A stretch of DNA of 64,000 bases from Clostridiales bacterium (GCA_003150035.1 QALR01000026.1:124001-188000); one strand, 5' to 3'. Positions 32,573 through 41,879 are shown, counted from the first letter of the stretch. Numbers and translations are program-made. Notes: generated from the sequence alone by a model not told the origin.

Positions 32573-33406
32573 TTATTCCAATCCCATGTGCTTGCGGATA
32601 AGCTCCTCCACACCGGCATCGCCAAGCTCCGCCAGAACCTCGTTGATGGCATCCAAAAGTTCATCGTTGCCTTTTGTCACACAGATGGCATAGGATTCTT
32701 CTGTGGGACTCGGCGCCTCTCCGTTCTCGCCGGCATAATAAAGCGCCGCGCAGGAGTATCCGTCGTTTTTATCCACGATATAGGAGGCGGGGAGCTTATC
32801 GACGACCACGACGTCGATCTGGTTCGCGCCGATGGCGTCCGCCGCCACCTGTGCGTTGTCGAAGCGGGAAATTTCCGCGCCCGTACCCTTCAGCACGCCG
32901 TCAAAGCCCTCGTCACCGTTTATCTCGCCGGCCACATAAATATCGCCGGTCGTATCCCGCTGAACGCCGATTTTTTTGCCGGCGAGGCTATCCCACAGGA
33001 TGTAATCCACATCGCCGTCCTTGCCGTCCGGCGTCATGGTCCCGTCTTTATAGATGACATACTGTACGGACGTAAAATAGGTATCCGAAAAATCCACCTT
33101 TTCCTTGCGGGCGTCTGTCACGGTGATGCCCGCCGCACCGACGTCACAGACCTTGCCTTCGGCGACGTTGTCAATGATCACAGAAAACGTGGTATTTTCA
33201 AATTCTACTTTTTTGCCGAGCTTTTCACCGACCAGATTCATAATGTCGACATCCACACCAACGATCTCCGTGCCGTCGTAATATTCAAACGGCGCAAAAT
33301 AGGCGTTGGTCATGACGATGATGGTGTCTTCGTTGCCGCAGCCCGCCATGAAAAGACATCCGAGCGTCAACACAAGCGCCAAAGCGGCGCAAAGTATTTT
33401 CTTCAT
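32573..33406 (-). CDS. Amino-acid ABC transporter substrate-binding lipoprotein
   Basis: 277 aa. A lipoprotein signal peptide MKKILCAALALVLTLGCLFM ends at lipobox M-A-G-C (Cys 23), so the protein is membrane-tethered outside. SBP family 3 features: MTNAYFAPFEYYDGTEIVGV, VGAAGITVTDARKEKVDFSD, DYILWDSLAGKKIGVQRDTT, and the Asp/Arg ligand contacts expected around them. Ligand probably a polar amino acid such as glutamine or cystine, not decided. First gene of the operon, reading from the consensus promoter at 33447. Confidence 0.95.
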   Translation of the reverse strand: MKKILCAALALVLTLGCLFMAGCGNEDTIIVMTNAYFAPFEYYDGTEIVGVDVDIMNLVGEKLGKKVEFENTTFSVIIDNVAEGKVCDVGAAGITVTDARKEKVDFSDTYFTSVQYVIYKDGTMTPDGKDGDVDYILWDSLAGKKIGVQRDTTGDIYVAGEINGDEGFDGVLKGTGAEISRFDNAQVAADAIGANQIDVVVVDKLPASYIVDKNDGYSCAALYYAGENGEAPSPTEESYAICVTKGNDELLDAINEVLAELGDAGVEELIRKHMGLE

Positions 33407-33446
33407 TTTGAATTTCCTCCAAAGCGTTATGTATTTTTATGCTGTC

Positions 33447-33475
33447 ATTATACAACACCCTTTTGATTCTGTCAA
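33447..33475 (-). promoter_or_regulatory. Perfect consensus promoter of the amino-acid ABC operon
   Basis: On the minus strand TTGACA, 17-nt spacer, TATAAT. About 40 nt upstream of the lipoprotein start. Confidence 0.92.
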
Positions 33476-33495
33476 GGCTTTTTTGAAAAAATATT

Positions 33496-33526
33496 CAAGT
33501 ATTTTGAATATTTTTTCAAATACTTG
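33496..33526. promoter_or_regulatory. AT-rich inverted repeat upstream of the ABC promoter
   Basis: caagtattttgaa pairs with ttcaaatacttg (one bulge). It lies 20-50 nt upstream of the -35 and just after the murC stop. It could be a regulator site or a murC terminator. Confidence 0.45.
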
Positions 33527-33542
33527 CAATACAAATGTAAAT

Positions 33543-34928
33543 TTATTCATCTTTGTCAAGCATCTGCGCCACATGATCAATTGGGCCCGCGCCGAGAATC
33601 ATAACCGTATCTCCCGCCCGTGCTTCCTCTTTTATCTTCTCTGCGGCAAGAGAATACGAAGAAAGATACGCCGCGTTCGGCGTCGCGGCGGCAAGCTTTT
33701 CAGCGCTGACGCCGGAAAGATTCTGCTCCCTTGCCGCATAAATATCCAGAAAATATACAGCGTCGGCTCCGTCAAAAGAGCGGATGAAGCCGTCCCATAG
33801 CGCCGCCGTGCGCGAATAGGTATGCGGTTCAAAAAAGCAAAGCAGTCTCCCTTTTGTGATTTCGCGTGCCGCGCGCAGCGTAGCGGCAATCTCCCGCGGA
33901 TGGTGCGCATAGTCGATGTAAATACGCGCGCCATTCACAGTTCCCTTATATTCAAACCGGCGCCGAAGCCCTCTGAAAGAAGCAAGCGCCGAAGAGATAT
34001 CCGCAGCGGAAAGTCCCAGCCTGTCTGCGACGACGGCGGCGGCAAGCGCATTGTATATATTATGATAACCGTATACGGAAAGCTCGATAGGCACGAGTTT
34101 TTTTCCGTCTTTCATAAGATCAAAGGACGGGTTCCCGCTAGAAAGTTCAATATTCTCTGCGGTATAGTCCGCCGGCTCGCGGATCCCAAAGGTGACAAGA
34201 GACGGGAGCCCCTCTGTCGCCTCTTTCACATTCGCGTCGTCCGCGTTCGCCACAGTAAAGGGCAGAGCGTTTTCCTCTTCAAACGGAAGGGCGGCATATT
34301 TGGCAAAGGATTTCTTAATTTGTTCCATGCCGCCGGAAAAATAATCGGTGTGGTCGACGTCGATATCCAAAATGACGGAAACCGTCGGATAAAAACACAG
34401 AAAAGAATCCTTATATTCGCATGCTTCAAAAATAAAATAATCGCGTTTTCCGATCTGGTAAGCACCGCCCATCTCGTCCGTTTCCGCTCCGGAAAGCACG
34501 GTCGGGTCCCTTCCTGCCGCGATAAACAGGTGCGCAAGCATAGAGGTGGCAGTCGATTTTCCGTGCATACCGGATACGCCGATGCGATGCGTATAATCCC
34601 GCATGAGGTAGCCGAGCAGGTCCGCCCGATAAATGATGGGGATGCCGGCCCCTGCCGCTGCGGCAAGCTCGGGATTGTCCATGGCAACCGCTCCCGTATA
34701 AACCACCGTGTCGGCACCTTTGATGTTTTCCGGTCTGTGCGCATAAACCACGGGAATTCCCGCCGCCGCAAGCCGCTCGGTGATAGGAGAGGGCGTCCGG
34801 TCGGACCCCGCGACAAAATATCCTCTTTCCCGGCAGACAAAGGCAAGGCTTGACATGCTGATGCCGCCGATTCCTACAAAAAAGATACGTTTTGCCTGCT
34901 GCATAATCATACTGATGGAATCCTTCAT
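33543..34928 (-). CDS. murC: UDP-N-acetylmuramate--L-alanine ligase
   Basis: 461 aa. N-terminal Rossmann IFFVGIGGISMSSLAFVCRE, Mur-ligase P-loop GVSGMHGKSTATSMLAHL, central EACEYKDSFLCFYP and LDIDVDHTDYF, C-terminal DYAHHPREIAATLRAAREIT and FEPHTYSRT are all diagnostic. It adds L-Ala to UDP-MurNAc, the first peptide step of peptidoglycan synthesis, in the cytosol. GGAG lies 7 nt before the ATG. Length matches the family. Confidence 0.97.
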   Translation of the reverse strand: MKDSISMIMQQAKRIFFVGIGGISMSSLAFVCRERGYFVAGSDRTPSPITERLAAAGIPVVYAHRPENIKGADTVVYTGAVAMDNPELAAAAGAGIPIIYRADLLGYLMRDYTHRIGVSGMHGKSTATSMLAHLFIAAGRDPTVLSGAETDEMGGAYQIGKRDYFIFEACEYKDSFLCFYPTVSVILDIDVDHTDYFSGGMEQIKKSFAKYAALPFEEENALPFTVANADDANVKEATEGLPSLVTFGIREPADYTAENIELSSGNPSFDLMKDGKKLVPIELSVYGYHNIYNALAAAVVADRLGLSAADISSALASFRGLRRRFEYKGTVNGARIYIDYAHHPREIAATLRAAREITKGRLLCFFEPHTYSRTAALWDGFIRSFDGADAVYFLDIYAAREQNLSGVSAEKLAAATPNAAYLSSYSLAAEKIKEEARAGDTVMILGAGPIDHVAQMLDKDE

Positions 34929-35142
34929 AGAAAAGCTCCGTTTCCATATGTATTGTACTTCAAAAACTAAAAATGTGAATCTCTTCCCGTCTTTTTTATC
35001 TGTCCTGCGTTTGCGACAGAAAAAGCCGTTTTTCCGTTTAAAGTTAAAAATCTTCTTACTTTGCGGCTAAAAACTATTCATAATTCTGCGCTACAATAGA
35101 AGCACAGACGATGAATAAATTTCCTACAAGGAGGCTGTTACC

Positions 35143-35460
35143 ATGCAAATCACAGATGTAAGAGTAAGAAAGGTTTTTGATGAGGGCCCGATGAAAGCGA
35201 TCGTTTCCGTCACGTTCGACAACGAGCTCGCGCTTCATGATGTCAAGGTTATCAATGCACGCGATAAATATTTCGTTGTCATGCCGAGCAGAAAGAATCC
35301 CGACGGCACGTACAGAGATATCGTTCATCCCATCAACGCCACTTCGAGAAATTTGCTCGAGACGGCAGTCATTGGCGCCTATTTCGAGAAGCTCAAGGAA
35401 ATCGAGGAAAATCCCGAAAGCGTAGCGGCAACCGCGGCAGGGGAAGAACAGGACACATAA
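35143..35460 (+). CDS. spoVG: Septation/sporulation regulator SpoVG
   Basis: 105 aa; the first ~85 residues are the SpoVG core (ITDVRVRKVFDEGPMKAIVS; KYFVVMPSRKNPDGTYRDIV; HPINATSRN), followed by a short acidic tail. The protein binds RNA and/or DNA and influences septum formation and sporulation. AAGGAGG precedes the ATG. A TACAAT hexamer at 35092 may be the -10; no good -35 was found, and a sigma-H site was not convincing. Own transcript, ended by the terminator at 35470. Confidence 0.96.
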   Translation: MQITDVRVRKVFDEGPMKAIVSVTFDNELALHDVKVINARDKYFVVMPSRKNPDGTYRDIVHPINATSRNLLETAVIGAYFEKLKEIEENPESVAATAAGEEQDT

Positions 35461-35469
35461 AAACAAGTT

Positions 35470-35495
35470 AAAACCTCACGCTTTTGTGAGGTTTT
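35470..35495. terminator. Bidirectional terminator between spoVG and dCMP deaminase
   Basis: aaaacctcac pairs with gtgaggtttt, 6-nt loop, flanked by T and A runs; serves both convergent genes. Confidence 0.85.
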
Positions 35496-35502
35496 AATTT
35501 TA

Positions 35503-35991
35503 TCAGTATCCGAATTTTCCGGAAAGGCTGTCGTCGTTCCGGATCCAGTCGGCAACCGAATAAACGGTGAAAGTATCCTTTGTCTCTCTGACAATGACCT
35601 CGCGGATACCGGCGTTGATCGCCATTCTTTTGCACATCATGCAGGAACATACGCCGCCTGTTATTTCTCCAGTTTTTGGGTCTTCGCACGCCATATACAG
35701 CGTGGAATCCAGCATCTTGTCACGGTCGGCGGCGATGATGGCGTTAGCCTCCGCGTGAACAGAGCGACACATCTCATACCGCTCGCCGCGCGGGATACCA
35801 AGCTTATCCCTCATGCAGTAGCCGATATCCGAACAATTCTTCCGTCCGCGCGGCGCACCGTTGTAGCCCGTCGATATTATTATATCGTTTTTGACGATAA
35901 TTGCCCCATAATGCTTGCGCAGACAGGTGCTTCTTTTCGATACGGTCTCGGCGATGTCCAGATAATAGTTGATTTTGTCCGGTCTTGTCAT
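35503..35991 (-). CDS. dCMP/cytidine deaminase family protein (ComEB-like)
   Basis: 162 aa from the ATG at 35991 (AGGAGG 8 nt upstream; upstream frame has no ribosome site). Zinc motifs: VHAEANAI (H-x-E) and GVCSCMMCKR (P-C-x-x-C variant, here S-C-M-M-C). N-terminal STCLRKHYGAIIVKNDIIIS, then TGYNGAPRG, is the dCMP deaminase pattern with two extra cysteines (CSDIGYC). It probably makes dUMP from dCMP, complementing Dut. Stands alone, convergent with spoVG. Confidence 0.93.
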   Translation of the reverse strand: MTRPDKINYYLDIAETVSKRSTCLRKHYGAIIVKNDIIISTGYNGAPRGRKNCSDIGYCMRDKLGIPRGERYEMCRSVHAEANAIIAADRDKMLDSTLYMACEDPKTGEITGGVCSCMMCKRMAINAGIREVIVRETKDTFTVYSVADWIRNDDSLSGKFGY

Positions 35992-36086
35992 ATGGCGGTT
36001 CCTCCTGCCGTCCTGCGGCGATTTGAATTTCATAAAGACGCCTGTCCGCTTTATGGAGAGGCAGCGGCAAGCTGGTGCGCTTACTG

Positions 36087-36614
36087 TCACAGAGGGGGGA
36101 CAGCTTCCCTTTTTACCGAATACAGAATATGAGGCATATCCATGCCGTAATAATGCTTAACAAGCATGCCGCGCGGCGTCATGCCGTTTCTCTCGGCGAC
36201 ACGGCGCGAGGGCAGATTGTTCTCTCGGATGATGGAATAAACCTCGTTCACGTCTAAATTCCCGAATGCCCAGTCGCGGCAGGCACGGGCAGCTTCCGTC
36301 GCATAACCATGGTGCCAAAACGCCCTCGCAAAAAGATAGCCTACCTCAGGCACAGTCCCCGTCCCGATATCCTGCATGGTGACGCCGCACTGCCCGATGA
36401 CATCTCCCCCCTTGCGGATAACGGCCCACAAGCCGCAGCCGTCTTTCGCATAACGGATAAGTTGGCGTTCCAGCCATTCGGAAACCTCCTTATCGGAGAA
36501 AGCGTGTTCATAGGCGTACATCACCTTGGGATCCTGTAAAATCACACAAAGCGAGTCATAATCATCGGGCGCCATTTCCCGCAGGACGAGACGCTCCGTT
36601 TCTAAAATTTTCAT
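36087..36614 (-). CDS. GNAT acetyltransferase (RimJ/RimL-like)
   Basis: 175 aa. Opens KILETERLVLREMAPDDYDS, the RimJ-type start; motif V VPEVGYLFARAFWHHGYATE followed by AARACRDWAFG and the late IIRENNLPSRRVAERNG segment are characteristic. It could acetylate a ribosomal protein terminus or a small amine; target unknown. It lies 95 nt upstream of the deaminase gene. Confidence 0.9.
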   Translation of the reverse strand: MKILETERLVLREMAPDDYDSLCVILQDPKVMYAYEHAFSDKEVSEWLERQLIRYAKDGCGLWAVIRKGGDVIGQCGVTMQDIGTGTVPEVGYLFARAFWHHGYATEAARACRDWAFGNLDVNEVYSIIRENNLPSRRVAERNGMTPRGMLVKHYYGMDMPHILYSVKREAVPPL

Positions 36615-36809
36615 TCTGTTTCCGCTCGTTTCAAGTAAAATACAATTTCATGAAAAATAAGGCAGATACTATATACAGAAATAATTATACCGAAAAACCA
36701 GCGGAAAATCAAGTCCGTTCCCGAAAAAGTTATTTTTTCTGTTCACCGGTAAGAAACAGACGAAATCCGCATAAAATAATGTCAGAAACAGATAAAGGAG
36801 ATACACAAA

Positions 36810-37121
36810 ATGTCCACCATTCGAATTACAAGCGAAAATTTCGATTCCGAAGTCTTACATTCGGAGAAGCCCGTCCTGCTGGATTTCTTCGCCGTCTGGT
36901 GCGGTCCGTGCAAAATGCTCTCTCCGGTCGTTGAGAAGATAGCCGGCGAGCATCCGGAAATCAAGGTCGGCAAGGTCAACATCGATGAGGAACCGTCTCT
37001 TGCGGAACGCTTCGGCATCATGAGTGTTCCGACGCTCGTCGTAATCAAAAACGGCAAGGCCGTGCGCACCTCGGTCGGGTTCCGGCCGGAGAGTGCGGTC
37101 CTCGCGCTGCTCCAAGACTGA
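36810..37121 (+). CDS. trxA: Thioredoxin
   Basis: 103 aa, single domain. Active site FFAVWCGPCKMLSPV (W-C-G-P-C), cis-Pro loop IMSVPTLVVIKNGK. Small cytosolic disulfide reductase working with thioredoxin reductase. AAAGGAG lies 8 nt before the ATG. Monocistronic. Confidence 0.96.
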   Translation: MSTIRITSENFDSEVLHSEKPVLLDFFAVWCGPCKMLSPVVEKIAGEHPEIKVGKVNIDEEPSLAERFGIMSVPTLVVIKNGKAVRTSVGFRPESAVLALLQD

Positions 37122-37147
37122 TTTGTTCCTTTCTTTTTCTTTTTCCC

Positions 37148-37175
37148 TTGACAAATTTTGCTTATCCGGTATAAT
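37148..37175 (+). promoter_or_regulatory. Consensus promoter of the UroD-like/GH27 unit
   Basis: TTGACA, 16-nt spacer, TATAAT, about 50 nt upstream of the start at 37228. Confidence 0.85.
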
Positions 37176-37227
37176 GAAAGCTGTATGATTTTTCATGCTC
37201 AAAACAAAAGAAAGAGAGAGCTTGCTC

Positions 37228-38283
37228 ATGACGCCATATCTGCGTGTCCACCGTGCTTTGCACGGGCTTGCCGTCGATAAGGTACCCTTCACCACCTACA
37301 CCGATTTTGTCAGACACGATGAAGAAAAGCAAAAGGCGCTTATCAGGAGAGGCATGTGCGTCGTCCGCCGCACAAACTCCTGGAAAGAGGTATTCCGCGA
37401 TACCAAGGTCACAAGCGAGGAATTTTTGACAGAGAGCGGCACCCGAAGAATCCGCACTGTCTTTGAAACACCGGAGGGCACGCTGACATCCGTCATCGAG
37501 CCGTCCGGCAATACCGTTTGGATAAAAGAATATCCTTTCAAGTCACCGGACGACTATCCCGCGCTGCGCGCGCTGTTCGCCGACCGACATGCGGTCGATA
37601 ACTATGAGCATTGCCGAAGGATTCTCGCCTGCGAGGATGAAAACCACATCATCCGCGACAATCTGCCGCTTGAACCGATGCAGACCTTCCTTTCCGGAAA
37701 TTTTATGAGTCCGGAGGACTTCTCGCTCGAATGGTACGACAACCGGGACGAAATCCTCGCGCTCGTTGCAGAGGCCGCGCGCTTCAACGCCGAATGCTAT
37801 CCCATCTGTGCCGCAGGTCCGCTTGAGATCGTCAATTACGGCGGCAATGTCATTCCGGAAATTACAAGTCCCGCCGTTTTTCGGGAACACTATGTGCCTT
37901 ATTATCATGAAGCGTGCGAAATCCTCCATCGGGCGGGCAAGCTTGTCGGCTGTCACTATGACGCAGATATCCGCGGGCTGATGGACGACATTGCGGCAAC
38001 GCCGCTCGATTACATCGAAGCGTACGACCCAGGAGCCGCCGCGCCGCTTTTCGAGGCGTTTGCGAAATTCCCGGACAAAGCGCTTTGGCTCAATTTCCCG
38101 AGCGCGTGGCATTCCCATGACGCGGATACGATCCGTGAGGATACGCTGCGGCTCATCGCCGAAGCCGAGGGACATCCGAAATTCATCATCGGCATCACCG
38201 AGGACCCACCCGTCTTTCGCACATTTGAAATCTATGGTGCGATTATGGACGGAATCGATATAGCAGCAAAAAAGAAAAACTGA
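37228..38283 (+). CDS. Uroporphyrinogen-decarboxylase-like protein
   Basis: 351 aa from the ATG at 37228 (GAGAG upstream; the 11-codon upstream start has no ribosome site). The UroD fold is visible in the C-terminal half: HYVPYYHEACEILHRAGKLV, GCHYDADIRGLMDDIAATPL, DYIEAYDP. In cobamide methyltransferases of this superfamily a zinc-binding H-x-C is found; here the place reads H-Y-D, so the zinc thiolate is absent. True HemE N-terminal Arg motifs are also missing. Role unknown. It shares a promoter and lies 40 nt before the alpha-galactosidase, so sugar-related demethylation or a ligand-binding role is possible (inference). Confidence 0.75.
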   Translation: MTPYLRVHRALHGLAVDKVPFTTYTDFVRHDEEKQKALIRRGMCVVRRTNSWKEVFRDTKVTSEEFLTESGTRRIRTVFETPEGTLTSVIEPSGNTVWIKEYPFKSPDDYPALRALFADRHAVDNYEHCRRILACEDENHIIRDNLPLEPMQTFLSGNFMSPEDFSLEWYDNRDEILALVAEAARFNAECYPICAAGPLEIVNYGGNVIPEITSPAVFREHYVPYYHEACEILHRAGKLVGCHYDADIRGLMDDIAATPLDYIEAYDPGAAAPLFEAFAKFPDKALWLNFPSAWHSHDADTIREDTLRLIAEAEGHPKFIIGITEDPPVFRTFEIYGAIMDGIDIAAKKKN

Positions 38284-38323
38284 AATCAGGACAACAAATC
38301 ATTTTTACAAGGAGAATTGCCCT

Positions 38324-39457
38324 ATGTTAGCCAAAACACCGCCCATGGGCTGGAACTCATGGAACACATTCGGAACCAATATCCACGAGGACATGATAAA
38401 GGAGACTGCCGACGCCATGGTCGAGCATGGCATGCTCGACGCCGGCTACAACTATCTTGTCATTGACGACTGCTGGAGCCTGCGTGAGAGGGACAAGGAC
38501 GGCAACCTCGTCGCCGATCCGGAAAAATTTCCGCACGGCATGAAGGCTGTCGCGGATTATGTCCACTCCAAGGGGCTGAAATTCGGCATGTATTCCTGCT
38601 GCGGCGTCAAGACCTGCGCAGGCTATCCCGGAAGCTGGGGACATGAATTCGACGACGCCGCCTATTTCGCTTCCATCGGCGTAGATTTTCTCAAATACGA
38701 CAACTGCTATCATCCGTCCATGCAAAGCCACCTCTCTTATAACCGGATGTCGCTCGCGCTCAAATCGACGGGACGGGATATTCTGTATTCTGCCTGTAAC
38801 TGGGGCAACGCACAGGTGGAAACATGGGCTCGTTCAGCGGGTGTGGACATGTACCGCTCGACCGGCGACATTTTCGATTCTTTTGAATCCATCCGCAAGC
38901 TTTCCGAAAGCCAGAAGGATAAGCTTGGCTATTCGTCCGCAGGCTGCTTCAACGACATCGATATGCTTGTCGTCGGCATGAAGGGCAAAGGCAACGTCGG
39001 CGTGGAATCCGGCTGCACAGACGCACAGTACCGCTATCATTTTGCACTTTGGTGCATGATGATGTCCCCGCTTATGATCGGCTGCGACGTGCGCGATATG
39101 ACACCGGAGGTTCATACGCTGCTCACCAACAAAAATCTCATCGCCATCAATCAGGACCCGGATACGCGCCCGCCGATGTTCATCGCGGATAACGCTGGTT
39201 CGCGCGAAGCGCTTCTGCTGTTCCGCCATCTCTCGAACGGCAGATTTGCATTCGGCTTCTTCAACAATTATGACACGGACAAAACCTTTATGATCCCTTA
39301 TTATGAAATCGGTCTGGATCCCCTTTGCGGATGGGGCTTCGACGTTACCGACGCTTTCACAGGCGAGCATGTCGGCGTCTGCCGCGAATACATCCAGACA
39401 AAAGTGCCCGCCGGCGACTGCAAGGTCTTTACCGGGACACTTGTCAAAGTAAAATAA
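38324..39457 (+). CDS. GH27 family alpha-galactosidase (or related)
   Basis: 377 aa. GH27 landmarks: TPPMGWNSWNTFG at the N-terminus, LVIDDCWSLRERDKDGNLVA, KFGMYSCCGVKTCAGYPGSW, nucleophile Asp in DFLKYDNCY, acid/base Asp in YRSTGDIFDS, and a small C-terminal beta-sandwich. No signal peptide, so it acts on imported oligosaccharides in the cytosol. Releases alpha-galactosyl (or alpha-GalNAc, beta-Ara) residues. AAGGAG precedes the ATG. Confidence 0.93.
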   Translation: MLAKTPPMGWNSWNTFGTNIHEDMIKETADAMVEHGMLDAGYNYLVIDDCWSLRERDKDGNLVADPEKFPHGMKAVADYVHSKGLKFGMYSCCGVKTCAGYPGSWGHEFDDAAYFASIGVDFLKYDNCYHPSMQSHLSYNRMSLALKSTGRDILYSACNWGNAQVETWARSAGVDMYRSTGDIFDSFESIRKLSESQKDKLGYSSAGCFNDIDMLVVGMKGKGNVGVESGCTDAQYRYHFALWCMMMSPLMIGCDVRDMTPEVHTLLTNKNLIAINQDPDTRPPMFIADNAGSREALLLFRHLSNGRFAFGFFNNYDTDKTFMIPYYEIGLDPLCGWGFDVTDAFTGEHVGVCREYIQTKVPAGDCKVFTGTLVKVK

Positions 39458-39465
39458 AAACAGCA

Positions 39466-39504
39466 AGCCTCTCCCCTTCCGACGGAGGGGAGAGGCTATT
39501 TTTT
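39466..39504 (+). terminator. Terminator after GH27
   Basis: 11-bp stem agcctctcccc/ggggagaggct, 10-nt loop, T-rich tail. Confidence 0.85.
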
Positions 39505-39567
39505 GCGGACATCTCACGCCAGACAGTCCGCACGACAATGAACAAGGGAAAGGTAGGAACATCCAAC

Positions 39568-41625
39568 ATGCTCACGCAAAGACTCGCGGTATTTCTTCCG
39601 GAAGAAGATGCGGCAAACCAAAAATACATAGACGAATGGCTACGCATCGTAAAGGAAAATCCCGATTCCTGCCATGAAATATGGCTTACTACCGCACTCG
39701 GCTATCCGACGCTGGAAAGACACAGGGAGATTGCGGCGTACTATAAACAGATTTCTGAAAAATTTCGAAACGCAGGAATCCGTGTCTCCCTGCAAATCAA
39801 TAACACGCTCGGTCATGGAGAATTTATCCGCCTGCGGGACTGCTCGGGACTTGTCAACGGCCACACACATCCAGAAACCATGGTGTCCCCGAGCGGAGTC
39901 ACATCTCCGTATTGCTTCTGCTGGAGGGGAGAAACCTTTATTCAGTACAACAAAGAGGTCGCGGCGGCGTATGCCGGATTCCATCCGTATCGGATATGGT
40001 TTGACGATGATCTGCGGGCCATGCATCACCATCCGGTAGAACGCGGCTGCTTCTGTGACCATTGTATCGAGACCTTCAATAAGGAATATTCGCACACATT
40101 CTCAAGAGAAGAGCTGATTTTTGCCGTCAATCGCGGAGATATCTCGGTCAGAAAAGAATGGATACAGTTTATCCGTGACGGACTTTATCATTTTACTTAT
40201 GAAATCGCAAAAGCTGCCGTCCGGGTTTCCCCCGACGTCCGGTTCGGGCTTCAATACGGCCCGAACCGCCGTTATACGGGATACGGCTATGATTTTCTCT
40301 TTGACGCCATGCGCGACGCTTCGGGAAAAGGGGTCGGTTTCCGGCCGGGAGGCGGAGCGTTTGACGACAACAATCCCTTCGATTTTATCAAAAAAGCCAG
40401 GATATTGGAGTGGCAAATAGTCGAGACCCCCGATTATATCGACGATATTCGTCCGGAGATCGAGTGCATACCAGACGTTGCCTATAATAAATCGGCAAAC
40501 GGCATCGTGTTTGAGTCCGACCTTTATTTTGCCTACGGGGCGACTGCGATGAGCTATGCCATGATGAACCGCGAACACGAACCGCTATCCTACCACGCAA
40601 AGGAATTTGCTCTGTTTTCGAAGCACAGCGAATATTGGAAAAGACTTTCCGGAATCAACGCAAGAACTAGCCATTCCGGTGTCGAGATCGCAGTATCGAA
40701 GCAGTCGTATCTCCGACCACTCGGAGAAAACGAGGCGGATTTCCGGTTTGAAATGGAATATTATGACGTGGGATTTTCCCCGATACTGGGCATGCCACTC
40801 ACTTTCCGCTCCGGCGATCGGGATAAAATTTATTGCCTTACCGGAGAAAATGCGATTGGGCTTTCCGACGACGACGTAAGAGAGCTGCTCGCACGACCGG
40901 TTTTTGCCGACGGAAGGAGCATAAAAAGGCTGATGGAAAGGGGATTTGACGTTTTCGGCGTCGAAGCGTATGAAACCTCCGTTCTTATGCTCTCTGAGCA
41001 GTTCCTGCCCTGCGCCGTAAACGAGGGCATTCATGCGCCGCGTTGGGACAAGCTGAATATCGATGCGCCCGGCTTTACTTTCCTGCCAAAATCTGATAAA
41101 GTGACGCCGATTTCCCAGTATTTCGGCGCGAATTTTACCGTGGGCCCTCTGTTCCCTGACAACAAAACCTATCCCTACGGCATTGCCGCTTTCACCGTCA
41201 AAACACCGTATGGCGGCACATGGGTGGTATTCGGCAACCAACCGTTTGTTTATACAAGCCTTGCGCGCCGCAATCAGTTCTTCTCCGCCATGGACCTTAT
41301 CTCCGAGAAAAAATCGCTGAAAGCGAAGCTTCTTGAACCGCTCAAAGCAGTTGTCCTGCCCCGGGTGAATGACGAAGACAAGGTTCTGTGTGTTTCCATT
41401 GTCAACGCAACGGTCGGAGAGTCTGGTGCACTGACGCTTCTCATAAGGAATCCGGAAAGCGAGCGGTTTTCTTTCCAAAGCGGCACCGTATCGGATATCC
41501 CGCTTTCTTTTGAAAAAAAGACAACGGCAGAGGGCATGATAGAATATTTCGTTCATCTCCCGTCTCTGCCCGGATGGAGCGTCGGCACCGTTTTCTGTGA
41601 AAGGGAACCAAAAGAAAGGACCTGA
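39568..41625 (+). CDS. Large GH42-like TIM-barrel protein of unknown specificity
   Basis: 685 aa from the ATG at 39568 (AGGAAC before it). The first ~370 residues look like a glycosidase TIM barrel: HREIAAYYKQISEKFRNAGI, RVSLQINNTLGHGEFIRL, the metal-like cluster RGCFCDHCIETFNKEYS (GH42-type zinc-site look), RFGLQYGPNRRYTGYGYDF, and EIECIPDVAYNKSANGIVFE with a candidate acid. The rest resembles a GH42/GH35 trimerisation and beta domain. No signal peptide. Likely a cytosolic glycosidase acting with the GH27 enzyme; catalytic residues are not proven, and subfamily is not recognised. Confidence 0.7.
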   Translation: MLTQRLAVFLPEEDAANQKYIDEWLRIVKENPDSCHEIWLTTALGYPTLERHREIAAYYKQISEKFRNAGIRVSLQINNTLGHGEFIRLRDCSGLVNGHTHPETMVSPSGVTSPYCFCWRGETFIQYNKEVAAAYAGFHPYRIWFDDDLRAMHHHPVERGCFCDHCIETFNKEYSHTFSREELIFAVNRGDISVRKEWIQFIRDGLYHFTYEIAKAAVRVSPDVRFGLQYGPNRRYTGYGYDFLFDAMRDASGKGVGFRPGGGAFDDNNPFDFIKKARILEWQIVETPDYIDDIRPEIECIPDVAYNKSANGIVFESDLYFAYGATAMSYAMMNREHEPLSYHAKEFALFSKHSEYWKRLSGINARTSHSGVEIAVSKQSYLRPLGENEADFRFEMEYYDVGFSPILGMPLTFRSGDRDKIYCLTGENAIGLSDDDVRELLARPVFADGRSIKRLMERGFDVFGVEAYETSVLMLSEQFLPCAVNEGIHAPRWDKLNIDAPGFTFLPKSDKVTPISQYFGANFTVGPLFPDNKTYPYGIAAFTVKTPYGGTWVVFGNQPFVYTSLARRNQFFSAMDLISEKKSLKAKLLEPLKAVVLPRVNDEDKVLCVSIVNATVGESGALTLLIRNPESERFSFQSGTVSDIPLSFEKKTTAEGMIEYFVHLPSLPGWSVGTVFCEREPKERT

Positions 41626-41690
41626 CGGACAGGCGATAACCAAAAATCCGATTCTGTGGGAAGCTTGCCAGAGGGAAAGCAGAGGTATTT

Positions 41691-41879
41691 ATGGCATATT
41701 GCAAGCAATGCGGCAAGCTGCTGAAAAGCGACGAAGCCGCCATTTACCGCCGTCTGATTTATCGCGATGCAGAAGAGTTTCTCTGCATCGCTTGCCTTGC
41801 CAAAGAGCTCGGCGTGACGACGGAGATAATAGAAGAAAAAATCCGCTACTTCAAACAAATCGGCTGTACTCTGTTTTGA
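41691..41879 (+). CDS. Small two-knuckle zinc-finger protein
   Basis: 62 aa. C-K-Q-C-G-K at the N-terminus and C-I-A-C at about residues 32-35 would bind one zinc, followed by a helix (LAKELGVTTEIIEEKIRYFK) and an end CTLF. AGAGG precedes the ATG. Similar short zinc proteins of unknown function occur in Clostridia. It lies 65 nt after the GH42-like gene and may be co-transcribed. Confidence 0.75.
   Translation: MAYCKQCGKLLKSDEAAIYRRLIYRDAEEFLCIACLAKELGVTTEIIEEKIRYFKQIGCTLF

Noticed and set aside
35061..35097. Sigma-H or sigma-A promoter for spoVG
   Set aside because: TACAAT lacks a well-spaced -35 and no sigma-H pattern was convincing.
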